Source: Cotesia glomerata
Lineage: Eukaryota; Arthropoda; Insecta; Hymenoptera; Braconidae
Length of the DNA: 64,000 nt
Reading direction: 5' to 3'
Assembly: GCF_020080835.1 (NCBI RefSeq)
Contig: NC_058165.1
Span: forward strand, 13,761,961 to 13,825,960
Shown here: one piece after another, positions 10,687 through 22,254 of the stretch
Position numbering within the stretch: position 1 is the first letter of the stretch
How the letters are laid out: each line of letters begins with the position of its first letter
Notes under the pieces: model-generated
What the model was told of the DNA's origin: nothing
Seen by the model: only the letters and a program-made list of their open reading frames with translations
Database searches by the model: none
Program-made: the position numbers and the translations under genes

Positions 10687-11896
10687 GTTATTAAATGCTC
10701 AGGGGGGTTGTCCCCGAAGTCCGACTCTCCGAGGGCCCAGCTTGAGCTCTATCCATTACTGCTGGACCACTCCGCACAACAAGGCGGTTAGCGGCCACAG
10801 CAGGCCAAAGTCATTTCCCTAAGTAGACGGAGGGAACCTAATATTACAGCCTTCTGCATCCTGACAGCCAAGAACTCAGATTTTGACGTGCAAGCTGGAA
10901 CTCTGGCAAGTGAGGATACAAAAGACTGTTTCATCTTTCCAAGGACGCCAACGATTAGGACGACTAGTTTGACACGGTAACCTGGGTAAAGTTTGCCAAT
11001 TTCAAATAGAAGATCCTGATATATTTTTCTTTTGTGCTCTTCTTTGGCTGAGATGTTGTGTTCAGCCGGGGCCGAGAACTCAATGACATAAATGTCACGA
11101 GTGGCCTTGTCGAAGAGCACAATATCGGGTTTGTTGTGATCGATCCGCCGGGTTGTTGCAAATGGCATGTTCCAGTAAATTTTGCAACTGTCATTCTCAA
11201 CAACCTGGGGAATATCTCCTGGTAGATAAGGCAGCACTGGTGTCATATCAATACCGTAGTAATGACGAAGATAGTAGTACAGTACTCTCAGGGCAGCGTT
11301 GTGACGCTGGATATATGCACCTCTCGCCAGCACAGGACATGCCGACAAAAGATGTATGAGCGTCTCCGGGTGTTGTTTACACATCCTACATGACGTGTCC
11401 AGAAGCTGCACCTGGAGCACCTTGCTACGGTATTCTAGAGTGTTAATGACACCATCTTGGCAGGCAAATATGAACCCTTCAGTCTCGGACATCAGTCCAG
11501 CTGACTTTAAGAAGGAAAAGGTCAGCTGGGTGGACAAGCCATGATCACGCACGTGTTTGAAGTACACGCTGTGCATGGACTTGTCCATCAGTTCGCCTAG
11601 GAGTTGTTTTTCCTCGGCGTTCCTGATGACGCTCTTAAATTCTTCCTTTCGGAGTTCCATAAGAGCGTTTATCTCTCCAAGACCAAGGGTTCTTGCTGCA
11701 TATATAGCTGCCTTATACAAGAACGACCCCTTATGCGCATTTTCATGTTTATGTACAATTTGCATAAGGAAGTCATCCTCGTCTGCAGTGAAATTGACAA
11801 CCTCGAATGTTAAGCCCAGGACCAAACGATCATGCAGCCGCTCCAAACTCTGGAGACCTCTCCCACCGATGGACCGGGAGAGGTATAATCTAGCGA
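10642..11896 (-). mobile_element. 3' part of an R4/Dong-like non-LTR retrotransposon with (TAA)n tail
   Basis: Minus strand. The coding region ends at 10788, a short 3' UTR follows, then (TAA)n on the element strand (10642-10688). Elements of the R4/Dong clade encode a C-terminal restriction-like endonuclease and insert in or end with TAA repeats, which fits. The 5' part is lost in the gap at 11897. Confidence 0.6.
10788..11896 (-). CDS. C-terminal part of a LINE protein with CCHC and restriction-like endonuclease
   Basis: Open from the gap at 11896 to the TAA at 10788, about 369 codons with no stop. Entering sequence reads 'LYLSRSIGGRGLQSLERLHD', a post-RT motif of site-specific LINEs. Counting from the Met at 11846: a CCHC finger (C153, C156, H165, C170), then a PD-(D/E)xK-like core with KPDIVLF (D241) and IEFSAP (E256). 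Family knowledge: this nuclease nicks the target to prime reverse transcription. No frameshift is visible, so insertion may be fairly young. Exact clade (R4/Dong against R2/NeSL) is uncertain. Confidence 0.7.
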
Positions 11897-11996
11897 NNNN
11901 NNNNNNNNNNNNNNNNNNNNNNNNNNNNNNNNNNNNNNNNNNNNNNNNNNNNNNNNNNNNNNNNNNNNNNNNNNNNNNNNNNNNNNNNNNNNNNNN
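11897..11996. other. Assembly gap (100 N)
   Basis: Removes the RT domain of the LINE entering from the left. Confidence 0.99.
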
Positions 11997-12008
11997 GAGA
12001 TAGTCACT

Positions 12009-12530
12009 GAGCCATAATTTATAGCTAAATTTGTCATTAAAGACAAATTTGGGAACTGGGGAAATAAAGGATAAAGGGGGGAGGAGGGACCTTACTCAGT
12101 AGGAATTTTTCGGTAACCGAAAAAAATAATTCAGACAGCCCAGACCGGGACTCGAACCTGGATCATTTTGGTTACGCGCCAAAGGCGGCTCTACCAAGTT
12201 AAAGCTATCCGAGACATTGTCCGTAACTACCATTCCGTCACCTAATAAGACCTACCGAGTAATAAACACCACCGTCCATCTTACGGTAAAGAGCCATAAT
12301 TTATAGCTAAATTTGTCATTAAAGACAAATTTGGGAACTGGGGAAATAAAGGATAAAGGGGGGAGGAGGGACCTTACTCAGTAGGAATTTTTCGGTAACC
12401 GAAAAAATAATTCAGACAGCCCAGACCGGGACTCGAACCCGGATCATTTGGTTACGCGCCAAAGGCTCTACCAGTTAAGCTATCCGAGACATTGTCCGTA
12501 ACTACCATTCCGGGTAGCATGGTAGTTATT
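12009..12530 (-). repeat. Tandem pair of a tRNA-derived SINE, 282-bp period
   Basis: 'gagccataatttatagctaa' recurs at 12009 and 12291. Each unit carries a tRNA-like part on the minus strand (about 12137-12213 and 12418-12491) with A box 'TAGCTTAACTGGTAGAGCC' and B box 'GGGTTCGAGTCCCGG'. In copy 2 the D, anticodon and T stems pair, but the acceptor stem is poor and the anticodon loop CGCGTAA lacks U33, so it is not a functional tRNA gene. Copy 1 carries several one-base insertions relative to copy 2. The tail block 'caccgtccatctta(c/t)gg' is shared with the SINE at 42.1-42.4 kb. Confidence 0.7.
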
Positions 12531-13110
12531 TATTTCGGTAATCCCGGTAATCCCGGTAATCCCGCACTCTCTGGATTAAACCGCGGTAAAATAACGTTGT
12601 TCCTTGTCGAAGACGGGTTTGGTAAAAAATTCTTCATAAACTCGAAAAATGTACTCCACTGATCAGGTGCTGGACCAGATGGAGACGATCCCACTTCTGA
12701 TGTCGGAGAGGCAGGATCTTCTGTTAGAGGTTCAGCATTTTGTGATTTACCCATTTTTATTATTACAATTAATTAATATTCCCAATTACAATAAGATCAA
12801 TTATCAAGAATGAGTAGGTAAACTCGTACAAGATTAATTTAACTTAGAATGCTAACAAAATTATAAATATCTTTGCGATAGACCGAGAGACTTGAGAAAT
12901 AACGAATTCGCGATCACCAGGACGTCCGTTCCAATCTCAATTCCAAATCCAAGACTTGTCTTTTTCCCCAACTTATTCTCAAATAGTCTTGCCTGCTGCA
13001 TATTTCTCTCTTTTCCATATTAATTTTTATGAAGTACCTCTATCGTCCTGGGGATCCCGACTCACGTTGACCACCATGTGCCTACCTAGGCCTAAGCCTA
13101 CCGCAATAAA
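12530..13110 (-). mobile_element. Leader and gag N-terminus of another gypsy-type element
   Basis: Minus strand. A 74-codon frame (12754-12530) from an ATG has a polar N-terminus and the motif 'NVILPRFNPESAG', which resembles the LPxFNPexxG motif near the start of many insect gypsy Gag proteins. Upstream, at about 13075, the element strand reads TGGTGGTCAACGTGAG, a possible primer-binding site. It ends in three tandem copies of GGTAATCCC on the plus strand, where gag homology stops. A short decayed remnant. Confidence 0.45.
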
Positions 13111-13632
13111 ACAATTTCGTTAAAACTTATTTTACAAAATATTAAAGTAATAGTACATTTCTTAAAATTACTAAAAATAGAAATATCCTAAAGAATATTC
13201 TCATCACTTTGACAGAAAATACTTCGCTGTACTTTATTCTCCGACATATATATATATTTTATATAATGATATCTAATGGATATAATGATATATAATGAAA
13301 TTTTTAAGATTCTCCATTGCTTTAAAATTTATAATTACTTTAAAATTAAAAAAGAATAGAAGTAGAATCAGAATTAAAATCTCTAATTTTGATGCAATTA
13401 TTTGTTTAGTATATGGAACTATATATTGCTGGAGGGCTTGGGTAATAATTTTATAACTGGACAAAATTATTAATTTCGTAAAATCCAATTTTTCTATGAG
13501 TTAAAACAGTTCCTATTTCATTATTTGATTTGCAAAATACTATAGATTAAAAATTATTAATCATTGAAGCAATAGTACCCTTAGATAAAAAAAAAGAGAA
13601 TGTTTAATTTATAGTAATCAAAAAATACCACA

Positions 13633-13943
13633 CTGGAGTAAAAAAATTTATAATGCAATTATATATGATTCATGTATAATTATACATGATTTCCGTATAA
13701 ATATATATTATGTTATTTATAATTTTATATAATCATATATAATTTTTTTTTTTATATTTGGTTATTCATAATTATATTTACCTTTACCATTATATAATTG
13801 TATATAATTATTAAAAAAATGTTGCATCTAATTTTGTATTATTATACATATTCATATGTAATTAATAAACCATATGTAATTATATATAATTGTAATATAA
13901 TTATATGAGAGTATATACAATTATATATAAATTTTTTTTCCAG
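13633..13943. mobile_element. AT-rich MITE-like element, CTGG...CCAG ends
   Basis: Left end 'ctggagtaaaaaaatttata' and right end 'tataaattttttttccag' form an imperfect terminal inverted repeat. The inside is (TATA)-rich with several 'tatataattatata' palindromes. No clear target duplication. Confidence 0.35.
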
Positions 13944-14143
13944 GTAGTAGGAAAAAAGGTGTTTTATTCTGTGAATCTTATTTCATTAATAATCTAAATA
14001 AAATATTTCACTCACTTTTGAATTTTACTCTGAAAGGAATTAAAAGGCTCAAAATCATTATTTTTCCATTCATGCCTTTTATTTTTACAATGTATAGCAT
14101 AACTCGTGATGACGATTAAAAAAAAAAATTTTCTTACAAAGAG

Positions 14144-14226
14144 CCGGGTAAAAAAAATTTTATATATTTTTACAATAATCACAAGAACATGTATAATTAT
14201 ATATAATATAATTTTTTGTACCCAGG
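14144..14226. mobile_element. Short AT-rich MITE-like element, CCGGGTA...TACCCAGG ends
   Basis: Left 'ccgggtaaaaaaaattttat' and right 'ataattttttgtacccagg' are inverted copies. Similar make-up to the element at 13633, so probably the same family. Confidence 0.4.
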
Positions 14227-14648
14227 AATCTTTATTTTTTTAATTACTTCGGTCTGAATGGCAAAAATAATTTTTTTTGTCGATCTTTTGGCCCAAAACC
14301 TTTTTTAACTGCTGTAGTGTGTCCTTTTCAAAATGTATCCAACATTATATTATATTTTTTAATCCTTTACACTCCGATATTACACTCTGATATTACACTC
14401 TGATATTAGTTCTATATAGAATCTGAATTAAATATTTTCAATCATGCAATACTTTTCAATGGTACTACATTACTCGATTTTTTTGTCTTTTCTTACTAAG
14501 CATAAATTGAGTTATCGCAAATGAAATTTTTTGGTGCTATTAAATACTATTTAAAAATAATTATTATAGAAATTTTATCTACTGATGAGGACCTATGAAA
14601 TTTTTAGTAAGTAAACATAAATATTTTCGTCGAACTGTTGCATTTTTA

Positions 14649-14990
14649 TTATAAAATTTCAAAATTATTTGGTTGAATACATAAATATACATCAGATTCA
14701 TTTTCATGACTTAAACTTTCTAGAGCAACGTAAACAAGCTTTGATTTAATCATTGATATTGGCAACTCTGAGATCTCATCATTACAACTATTTACTTTCC
14801 ATATATATTCTAACTCTGCAACCAAGTTCACTTGTAAAACAGCAACATTCATGTATGCTTCATAATTTTTCAAAGAAAAATTGTTTATTTCTACTATACG
14901 TCCATCATGAAGAAGTACACAGGAGTTATTGGTTTTGAGAGATTTTTTATAAGCTTTACCAGTGTTTACAAGATCTTTAAAAATGCACCG
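14649..14990 (-). pseudogene. Unrecognised coding-like C-terminal fragment (~113 codons)
   Basis: One open frame on the minus strand from about 14990 to the stop at 14649, with balanced composition, unlike the surrounding AT-rich noise. It reads 'NNSCVLLHDGRIVEINNFS' and later 'AELEYIWKVNSC'. The pattern of a Lys-rich stretch followed by 'NSxVLLxDGxIVEI' recalls C-terminal regions of some insect transposase-associated proteins, but I cannot name the family. No start codon or partner domain nearby. Confidence 0.3.
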
Positions 14991-17061
14991 ACTATAGTTG
15001 ACCGTCGAACAGTTGGTCGGTTCTGTGTTTCATGATAATAATGAAAAGACTAATAAGTAGTGTTGTACAATTTCATCGACTAAGCTGGCAAATAAGCTTA
15101 ATCTGGATAATTCGTTCATCAGCTAACAAGCTGATTTAAATGAATCATTTAAGCTATACAGCCAATCAGTTGGTTGAATTAGCCAAAAGACTGATTAATA
15201 AGTTAAATGATTTTTTCATTACACAGCACTTTTAATGGTTTATCATTTATTAAGTAAAAATTATCATCATATCATAAATTATTATAGTATTTTCATTAAT
15301 TTCTAATCTTAGTTCCACTCAGAATTTGAAATTACCAAAACGTCATATGACGTCTTTATTTTATTTGATCTAACGTCAGATTAAAATTTTATTTTATAAA
15401 AAAAATCAGAAAAATAATTTGCATGGAGCATTTCATACAGAATCGGCCATTTTTTTAACCACCTAGTCCAATATTTTTTTTAGAATTTTATTTGTTTTCA
15501 AGACAGATCAACAATATGGGAGAAAATTCTTTCTAAGAATAAGCTTTATTTTTTAGTTTTATTTTTCCAAAAGTCAAAACTTCGCAAAAAATGCGCCAGT
15601 TGAGAACGTTTGATTTTTTAAATAAATTATTTTGAAACCGCTGATTCACGTTTTAATACTACATAAACAAGGCTTACTTAATCTAATATAATCTTTCAGA
15701 AATTTAAAGCTTTTTTTGGAGCTCGAAAAATTTATCTCCAGGAATAGTATACTACTTACCTATGCCAGTAAAATAAGAAAAGTCTCAGAAATCGCTTATT
15801 TGTCAAACTCGGCTTCGTCTCTGCCAACAATTACATTTCATCTAAGACTTATTACTATACTGGCCTAGGTATGTAATGGACTATTTTTTAACTTGTCGGC
15901 GAATGTTTTTTTCAAAAAATTCACCGTCTCTAATAAAGCTTTTTTATACTGCCGTAAAGTATGGAGATTTGTTTTCAATAATATTAAAAATTGTTCTCCA
16001 AAAATCAAATAGTAATTAATATAGTGAGCCGTGCAAATTATTACTCATACGATAATTATCCTATTAATTGTAGAACTAAAATAATAGTAGAGGAGACCGT
16101 GGGAGATCGACCTTCACCGATCTGATAACCAGATGAGACATATTTTTTATCGAATATAATTTATAAACAAATATGCCTATAATTACTTGCCTATCTGAAA
16201 GTGCTCATGGCTATTTTTAATTAAATTAACTTTAATCGATTTTTTTTCATCACTTTCATTCTTTTGGTAACCAAATGAATTTTATTTCACTGTTAGTTTT
16301 TAACACACAGAATATGCCTCAGTAGGCTTGGCTACTTTACCATTTTGTGTATAGCTACCTCACAAGCCAATGTGAACAGGTAAGTCAATATAGGTGACTC
16401 CATCGTTCTGCTAACTTATCGAAAGTTATATCAAATTTTAGATTTCTTTCTTATTACAAAATCAGTATCATATAGACTTACTTCCTGCAAAAATCATACT
16501 TAAAGCACTATTGCCTATTAAAAACTTTTTAGAGTTTTAGCCATCTGATAGGTGCGAGAGAGAAAGTAGAGCGTCCGAAGTCTATGTGGTAGAACAGGAC
16601 ACAACATAAGCAGCTGCAAGTTACCTGACCGTTGAATGTATCCGAGTGCGCATGCTCGTGTACATGTGAGTGACAGAGACAGCATTTATTTACACTTGTC
16701 ATTAATTTTGAACTCCAATTCTATTATAACTAATTTCGATTACAATTTTTATATTATTTCACACTATACGTGGCCTTTACAGCTATGCAAAACTCAAAAA
16801 TAAATAAGTTAATATATTAATATTTTATTATATTAATATATTAATAAATAAATAAAAAAAAACTAATTCAACAAAACTTTTTATCATTTTAAAGCTAAAT
16901 TGTAAAATTAAAAAATTATAAAAAAATCTATATTTTTTATTAAAGATTAAATAGAGAATAATTTATTTATTATTTTAAATGAAATAAATGCCGTAAAGCG
17001 GGAAAGAATAACTGTTACTTTTAAAATATTAGTATAAAAAATAAAAAATAATTAATCTATA

Positions 17062-17161
17062 NNNNNNNNNNNNNNNNNNNNNNNNNNNNNNNNNNNNNNN
17101 NNNNNNNNNNNNNNNNNNNNNNNNNNNNNNNNNNNNNNNNNNNNNNNNNNNNNNNNNNNNN
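17062..17161. other. Assembly gap (100 N)
   Basis: Lies inside the left arm of the foldback element, where hairpin and tandem repeats make assembly difficult. Confidence 0.99.
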
Positions 17162-17289
17162 AACTCATAGAAAAAAAATTTAACACATTTTGAAGATCCG
17201 ACTCGTTTTATGTACGAAACTAAAAAGTGTTTTTGCTTTTGAAACCGAAAATAATTTTTCGGCTCCAAAAAATACAAACAGTCCCTAAA

Positions 17290-18680
17290 AATGATATATG
17301 GACGCCCTCTAAAAAGCTAAAACTACCCTCACAGCCACCCCGCTGAAGACTTCAGAATGTTTTTCAAAAGCTTCTAAAAAAATCCTCTGCGAGGGTCCTT
17401 GGAGGCTGCCGATTTTTAGAGCACTTCTGAGTACCCCTCACAATACTACAAAAACCATTAGGCCGCTAACACCTCCGGAACTACCCTCCAGCCACCCTAA
17501 AGACTCCATAAATTGAAAAAAATGTAAAAAATCCTTTCAAGGGTCCTTAGAGGCTGTCGACTTTTTAGAGTACCCTAGCAGTTCCCCACAATAATAAATA
17601 AAATAATCAGCGGGCCGCTAACACCCCTGGAACTACCCGCTTCCAGCCACCTCTAAAGACTTATGAATTTTTTTAAAAAGTAAAAAATCACTTCAAAAGT
17701 CGCGGAGGCTGCCGCTTTTAAAATACCCCTAGTTCTTGCCCACATAATACACAAAGGTATCAGGCCGCTAACACCCCGGAACTACCCCTCCAGCCACCCT
17801 GAAGACCCAAAGAATTTTTTCAAAAAATTCAGAAAAAATCTTTTCAAGGGTCCATGGAGGCTGCCGATTTTTCCGGGGAAACTGAGTGCCCCACATAATA
17901 CAAAAATAATCCGGGCTGCTAACACCCCCGGAACTCCCCTACAGCGACCCTGAAGACTTAGAAATTTTCTCAAAAATTCCGAGAAAAAATCCTTCCAAGG
18001 GTCGCTTGGAGGCTGCCGATTTTAGAGCACTCCTAGTACCCCTCCACATAATACAAAAATCATCAGGCCGCTAACATCCCGGAACTACCCCTCCAGCCAC
18101 CCCGAAGACTTATGAATTTTTTTCAAAAATTAAAAGAAAATCTTTTCAAAGGGTCATGGAGGCTGCCGATTCTTTAGAGCTTGCTTCTAGTACCCCCACA
18201 TAATCACAAAAATCATTAGGCCGCTAACACCCCCAGAACTACCCTTCCAGCCACCCTTAAAGACTTATGAATTTTTTTTCAAAAAATTAAAAAAAAATCG
18301 CTTTCAAAGGGTCCGCGGAGGCTGCCGATTTTTCAGAGCACTCCTAATTACCCCCCCACAATATATATATAAATAATCAGGGTTGCTAACGCGGAACCCC
18401 CCTGGAGGCTCCAGCCACATGCCTGAAGACTTAGAGGTTTTTATTGTACCTCAAAAATCCTTCGAAGGGTCCTTGGGAGGCTACCGATTTTTAGAGTACT
18501 CTTTGTACCCCTCTACAAAATATAAAATCATCAGGCCGCTAACACCCCGGAACTACCCTTCCAGCCACCTTAAAGACTCATAAATTGAAAAAATGTAGAA
18601 AAATCCTTTCAAAGGGTCCTTGAGGCTGCCGCTTTTAGAGCACTCTCTAGTACCCCACAATATATAAAAAAATAATCAGG
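17290..18680 (+). repeat. Nine tandem ~153-bp units in the left foldback arm
   Basis: Anchor 'gaggctgccga' (with small changes) near 17401, 17550, 17705, 17856, 18007, 18160, 18317, 18477 and 18622. Each unit carries 'ggccgctaacacccc(c)ggaac' and 'ccagccacc'. Confidence 0.85.
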
Positions 18681-18689
18681 CTGCTCTAA

Positions 18690-19080
18690 AAATCGGCAGC
18701 CTCCAAGGACCCTTGAAAGGATTTTTCTACATTTTTTCAATTCATAAGTCTTTAGGGTGGCTGGAAAACGTATTTCTGGGGTGTTAGCGGCCTGATTATT
18801 TTTATATATTGTGGGGGATACTAGGAGTACTCTAAAAAATCGGCAGCCTCCAAGGACCCTTAAATGGATTTTTTTTCAATTTATGGGTCTTTAGGATGGC
18901 TGAAAGGGTAGTTCCGGAGGTGTTAGCGGCCTAATGATTTTTTGTATTATGTAGGGGGGTACTAGAAGTGCTCTAAAAAATCGGCAGCCTCCAAGGACCC
19001 TCGCAAGGATTTTTTTAGAAGTTTTGAAAAAAATTCTGAAGTCTTCGGGGTGGCTGTGAGGGTAGTTTTGCTTTTTAGAG
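18690..19080 (-). repeat. Three inverted ~145-bp units in the right foldback arm
   Basis: 'tcggcagcctccaaggaccc' near 18693, 18840 and 18981 is the complement of the left-arm unit. Three copies here against nine on the left shows that copy number changes independently in the two arms. Confidence 0.85.
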
Positions 19081-20029
19081 GGGTCAATATATCATTTTTA
19101 GGGCTATTTGTATTTTTTTGGAGCCGAAAAACTATTTTCAGTTTCAAAAGCAAAAAAAATTTTTTTTTTATTTTCGTTCATAAAAAAACGATCGGATCTT
19201 CAGGTACATGTTAGAACCATTTATTACAAAGTATAAAAAATACATAAAAAAATGAAATTCAAATATTTATTTAGCACGTGTTGTCACTAATAAATGATTT
19301 TCGACTATACAGGAGCATGTGCACTCGGATACATTCAACGGTCAGGTAGCTTGCAGCTGCTATGTTGTGTCCTGTTCTACCACATAGACTTCGGACGCTC
19401 TACTTTCTCTCTCGCACCTATCAGATGGCTAAAACTCTAAAAGTTTTTAGCTAGGCAATAGTGCTTTAAGTATGATTTTTTGCAGGTAAGTCTATATGAC
19501 TGATTTTGTAATAAAATAATCTAAAATTTGATATAACTTTCGATAAGTTAGCAGAACGATGGAGTCACCTATATTGACTTACCTGTTCACATTGGCTTGC
19601 CAGGTAGCTATACACAAAAATGAGTAGGCAAGCCTACTGAGGCATATTCTGTGTGTTAAAAACTAACAGTGAAATAAAATTCATTTGGTTACCAAAAGAA
19701 TGAAAGTGATGAAAAAAAATCGATTAAAGTTAATTTAATTAAAAATAGCCATGAGCACTTTCAGATAGGCAAGTAATTATAGGCATATTTGTTTATAAAT
19801 TATATTCGATAAAAAATATGTCTCATCTGGTTATCAGATCGGTGAAGGTCTATCTCCCACCGGCTCTTAGACTATAAGTAATTCTATTCGAGAGGTGTAC
19901 AGATATAAGTGGCATTTTAATCGAATTGAGCAGAAGTTTTAAACGACGATATTCTTTACATAATACTTATATTAATTATGAGTTTGATGCATTATGTTAT
20001 TTACTAACAACAATATGATAATAACAATA

Positions 20030-20074
<45 letters not shown>

Positions 20075-20365
20075 GACAATAATGATAATGCTTGTTACGC
20101 TTTGGCAAATTTTAAATATATTTTGAATTTAATAAATTATTATTTAAATTAATTGATTATATAGAGTATGTTTTGTTTCAAATAAATATAAATATGTTAT
20201 CGAATACAAAAAGACACACACACGCAATCACGTACACCCGAGTACACGCACTGCACGCGCTTATATCCATCCACACAAACATATGCGCTCCTAAGCACTT
20301 ACACACACACGCTCACATACAGACACACGAACCGACATCCACACACACACTCGCACACACACACA
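20030..20365. repeat. (TAA)n tract and a CA-rich low-complexity block
   Basis: A (TAA)n run at about 20030-20073 and an irregular ACAC-rich stretch at about 20208-20365. Translated frames here are artefacts. 19869-20029 and 20366-20824 hold nothing recognised. Confidence 0.8.
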
Positions 20366-20824
20366 AATTTAGGGATAAGGATAAATTCAGGCCTTACAAA
20401 TTATAACATTTTTTTTAATCATTATTATTTTTTATTTATGAGGTTATAATAATTGAGGATGGTTTTACTTGTATCACTGTAGAGTGTTTTACAAGGGAAG
20501 GTGGGGAATTATTGTCTCTCCACTTTTTTTTTTCTCCGCAATATAATCTCTCAACCCCGTCATTATAACTCTCAACCACTTTTTTCGTTCCCACCCCCCT
20601 GCATGTCGGGATTTTTTCTTTCATGCCCGACACACATGTGCTGTGACTGTGGCCGGCTTACGCGTTATAATCAGTACCTGCATTTGCATTACGGTCTTAA
20701 ATAGTATGGAGGTACTTCTATAATGACATTTTACCTCCATAACTATATGGGAAAACCACAGAAAACCCGACCGGTACAGAGGCTGGCAATGAAACGCACA
20801 TATTCTTAGTTTATAATCATTGAA

Positions 20825-20905
20825 AAATATTGGTGCGCGCCGGAATCGAACCCTGGTCCCACTCTTTCGAAATGCAGGTACCGAGCCGATTAGGCTATTG
20901 CCAAC
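20825..20905 (-). repeat. tRNA-like sequence, probably a SINE head
   Basis: Minus strand shows an A-box-like 'TAGCCTAATCGGCTCGG' and a perfect B box 'GGTTCGATTCC'. Acceptor and anticodon stems do not fold well, so a tRNA-derived SINE is likelier than a tRNA gene. Confidence 0.5.
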
Positions 20906-20946
20906 CTTTATTTTTTATTTAAATTATTATAATAAAAGTTTTTAAT

Positions 20947-21122
20947 AAAAATAATTTTATGATTAATGGTAGGACCACTTCCGCCTTCTCTCCCACCTCT
21001 TCCTCTTCCTCCTCTCCTATCTCCTCTTCCACGCCTTCCAATTCTGCCACGGCCTCGCCCCCAAAACTTGGTTCGTCCTCTTGGGCCGGGAAAATGGCGC
21101 GCCGTAGCATAATTTTCGGCTA
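20947..21122 (-). CDS. RG-rich exon-like open frame, uncertain
   Basis: Minus-strand frame behind a good splice acceptor (pyrimidine-rich tract then TAG at about 21118) reads an Arg-Gly repeat stretch of about 45 residues ('GRGRGRIGRRGRGDRRGG'). RGG stretches bind RNA in real proteins, but the DNA here is simple-sequence-like (GGAAGA/GGAGAG repeats), and the alternate frame gives an equally long Glu-rich stretch. Confidence 0.2.
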
Positions 21123-21458
21123 AAAAAAAAAAATAATAAATGAAAAATTTTAAATTCAATTAAAAAAAAAACATTGAGTCTGCTCAGTCGATTTCAGTCC
21201 TGAGTAAACCAAGTTAGATTAAGTCTAATTAAATATGCTTCTATTATACTAAATCTATAGTCTTGTCTATATTTATACAAATCTAAAACTTTAGATTTCC
21301 GAGACTTAAAGGAAGGGAAAAAGGAAGATATGTTAGGAATTTAATTGTCATTAAAATATTAAAAGTGTTGAAAATTAATATAAATTATAAATTTAGTTTG
21401 TGGATATTTGAACCCATTATATACAGCTATTACTGGAATGTTATTTTTGTTTAATGCG

Positions 21459-22254
21459 TTAAGACATGTGTTGCATAAAGCAATTTTGTAGTTTGACACA
21501 TGAGGAAGAATTATATTTAATATCTTTGTGTTGAACAGATGCAGATTTTAAATCTTCTTCAAACCACAATCTATCACATACTGAGCAAACATGCCCAAAC
21601 GAGTTATTGATAAATTTTTCCTTAAATTCATTGTGTGCATTTTGATGCCTGTGAAAAGTAGAATAAGGTACACGTAAATCATTATCTTGAATTCGTCTCG
21701 TATTATTTCTAATATTGACATTATTTTTTTCATCATCGATATTATTATTATTAATATTATTATTATCACCATTATTGTTATTATTGTTATTATTATTATT
21801 ATTAGCATTAATAATATTTGATGATGTTTGAAAATCTTCAATAATGTTTTCTGAAAGGTTTGTCAATGATTTTTTTCTTGCTCTAAACTCACGAACACGT
21901 TCTCTTGAAGTTTTATTTTTTTCAATTGGTAAAGTCAAAGTCGAAGGTTGAGAATTTTCTTGTTCTTGATGTACTTCAACTTCAACAGTGATTCGCGTCA
22001 AATAATTTGACTTGATTTTCTTCATATTTTTGTCTTTTTCGAGCTCTGTAGTCACGACTACGCTCTGCTGGAGTTTTTGGTTTAGTTTTTGTAATGATGG
22101 ACGATGAGATATTAAACTCTTGGCTAGCTGCATTTTTTAAAGCCTTCTTCCGCTCTCTAAATTCACGTGAACGTTCTGTTGATGTTTTACCTGGCCGTCT
22201 AACAAATATTTTATTTTTAATTGTTTCACATTCTCGCACCACAATTTTTGGCAT
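21459..22254 (-). pseudogene. N-terminal fragment of a Helitron/Helentron Rep protein, frameshifted
   Basis: Two overlapping minus-strand frames: 22254-21982 and 22133-21459. Together they hold three copies of a basic motif of the form ERxR(E/D)(F/Y)R(A/E)RK(K/R), an Asn-rich low-complexity stretch, and near the end 'FGHVCSVCDRLWFEEDLK', a CxxC motif typical just upstream of the Rep domain in insect Helitron-like proteins. The switch lies between the second and third basic motif and needs a one-base shift; I see no credible intron. Rep catalytic motifs and helicase are missing. A degraded remnant. Confidence 0.55.

Larger units (their letters stand above)
13111..16091. other. Very AT-rich stretch with MITE-like remnants
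   Basis: No host gene is seen. Two hairpin-like elements (13633-13943 and 14144-14226) and one short coding-like fragment (14649-14990) are listed separately. The rest is AT-rich non-coding DNA. Confidence 0.5.
16092..19868. mobile_element. Foldback-type element with long inverted arms
   Basis: About 580 bp at 16092-16690 recurs inverted at about 19305-19868. Example: 'gagcgtccgaagtctatgtg' near 16570 against its complement near 19390. The inverted symmetry continues inward: 17165-17400 pairs with about 18985-19220, and both arms contain the same 153-bp tandem unit in opposite orientation, turning over near 18685. The outermost paired bases are about CCGTGGGAGATCGACC. No transposase frame is present, so it is non-autonomous. 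The design (long TIRs filled with tandem repeats) is that of FB or Galileo-like foldback elements. Contains an assembly gap. Confidence 0.8.

Noticed and set aside
12418..12491. tRNA gene
   Set aside because: Good D, anticodon and T stems, but weak acceptor stem, no U33, repeated in a 282-bp unit and related to another SINE; called a SINE instead.
17290..19080. CRISPR-like array
   Set aside because: Units are 145-153 bp, diverged and without spacer/repeat alternation; they are arms of a foldback element in eukaryotic DNA.
20947..21122. Firm RGG-protein exon
   Set aside because: The Arg-Gly run may be only simple GGA/GGAGAG DNA; kept as a low-confidence feature, not as a finding.
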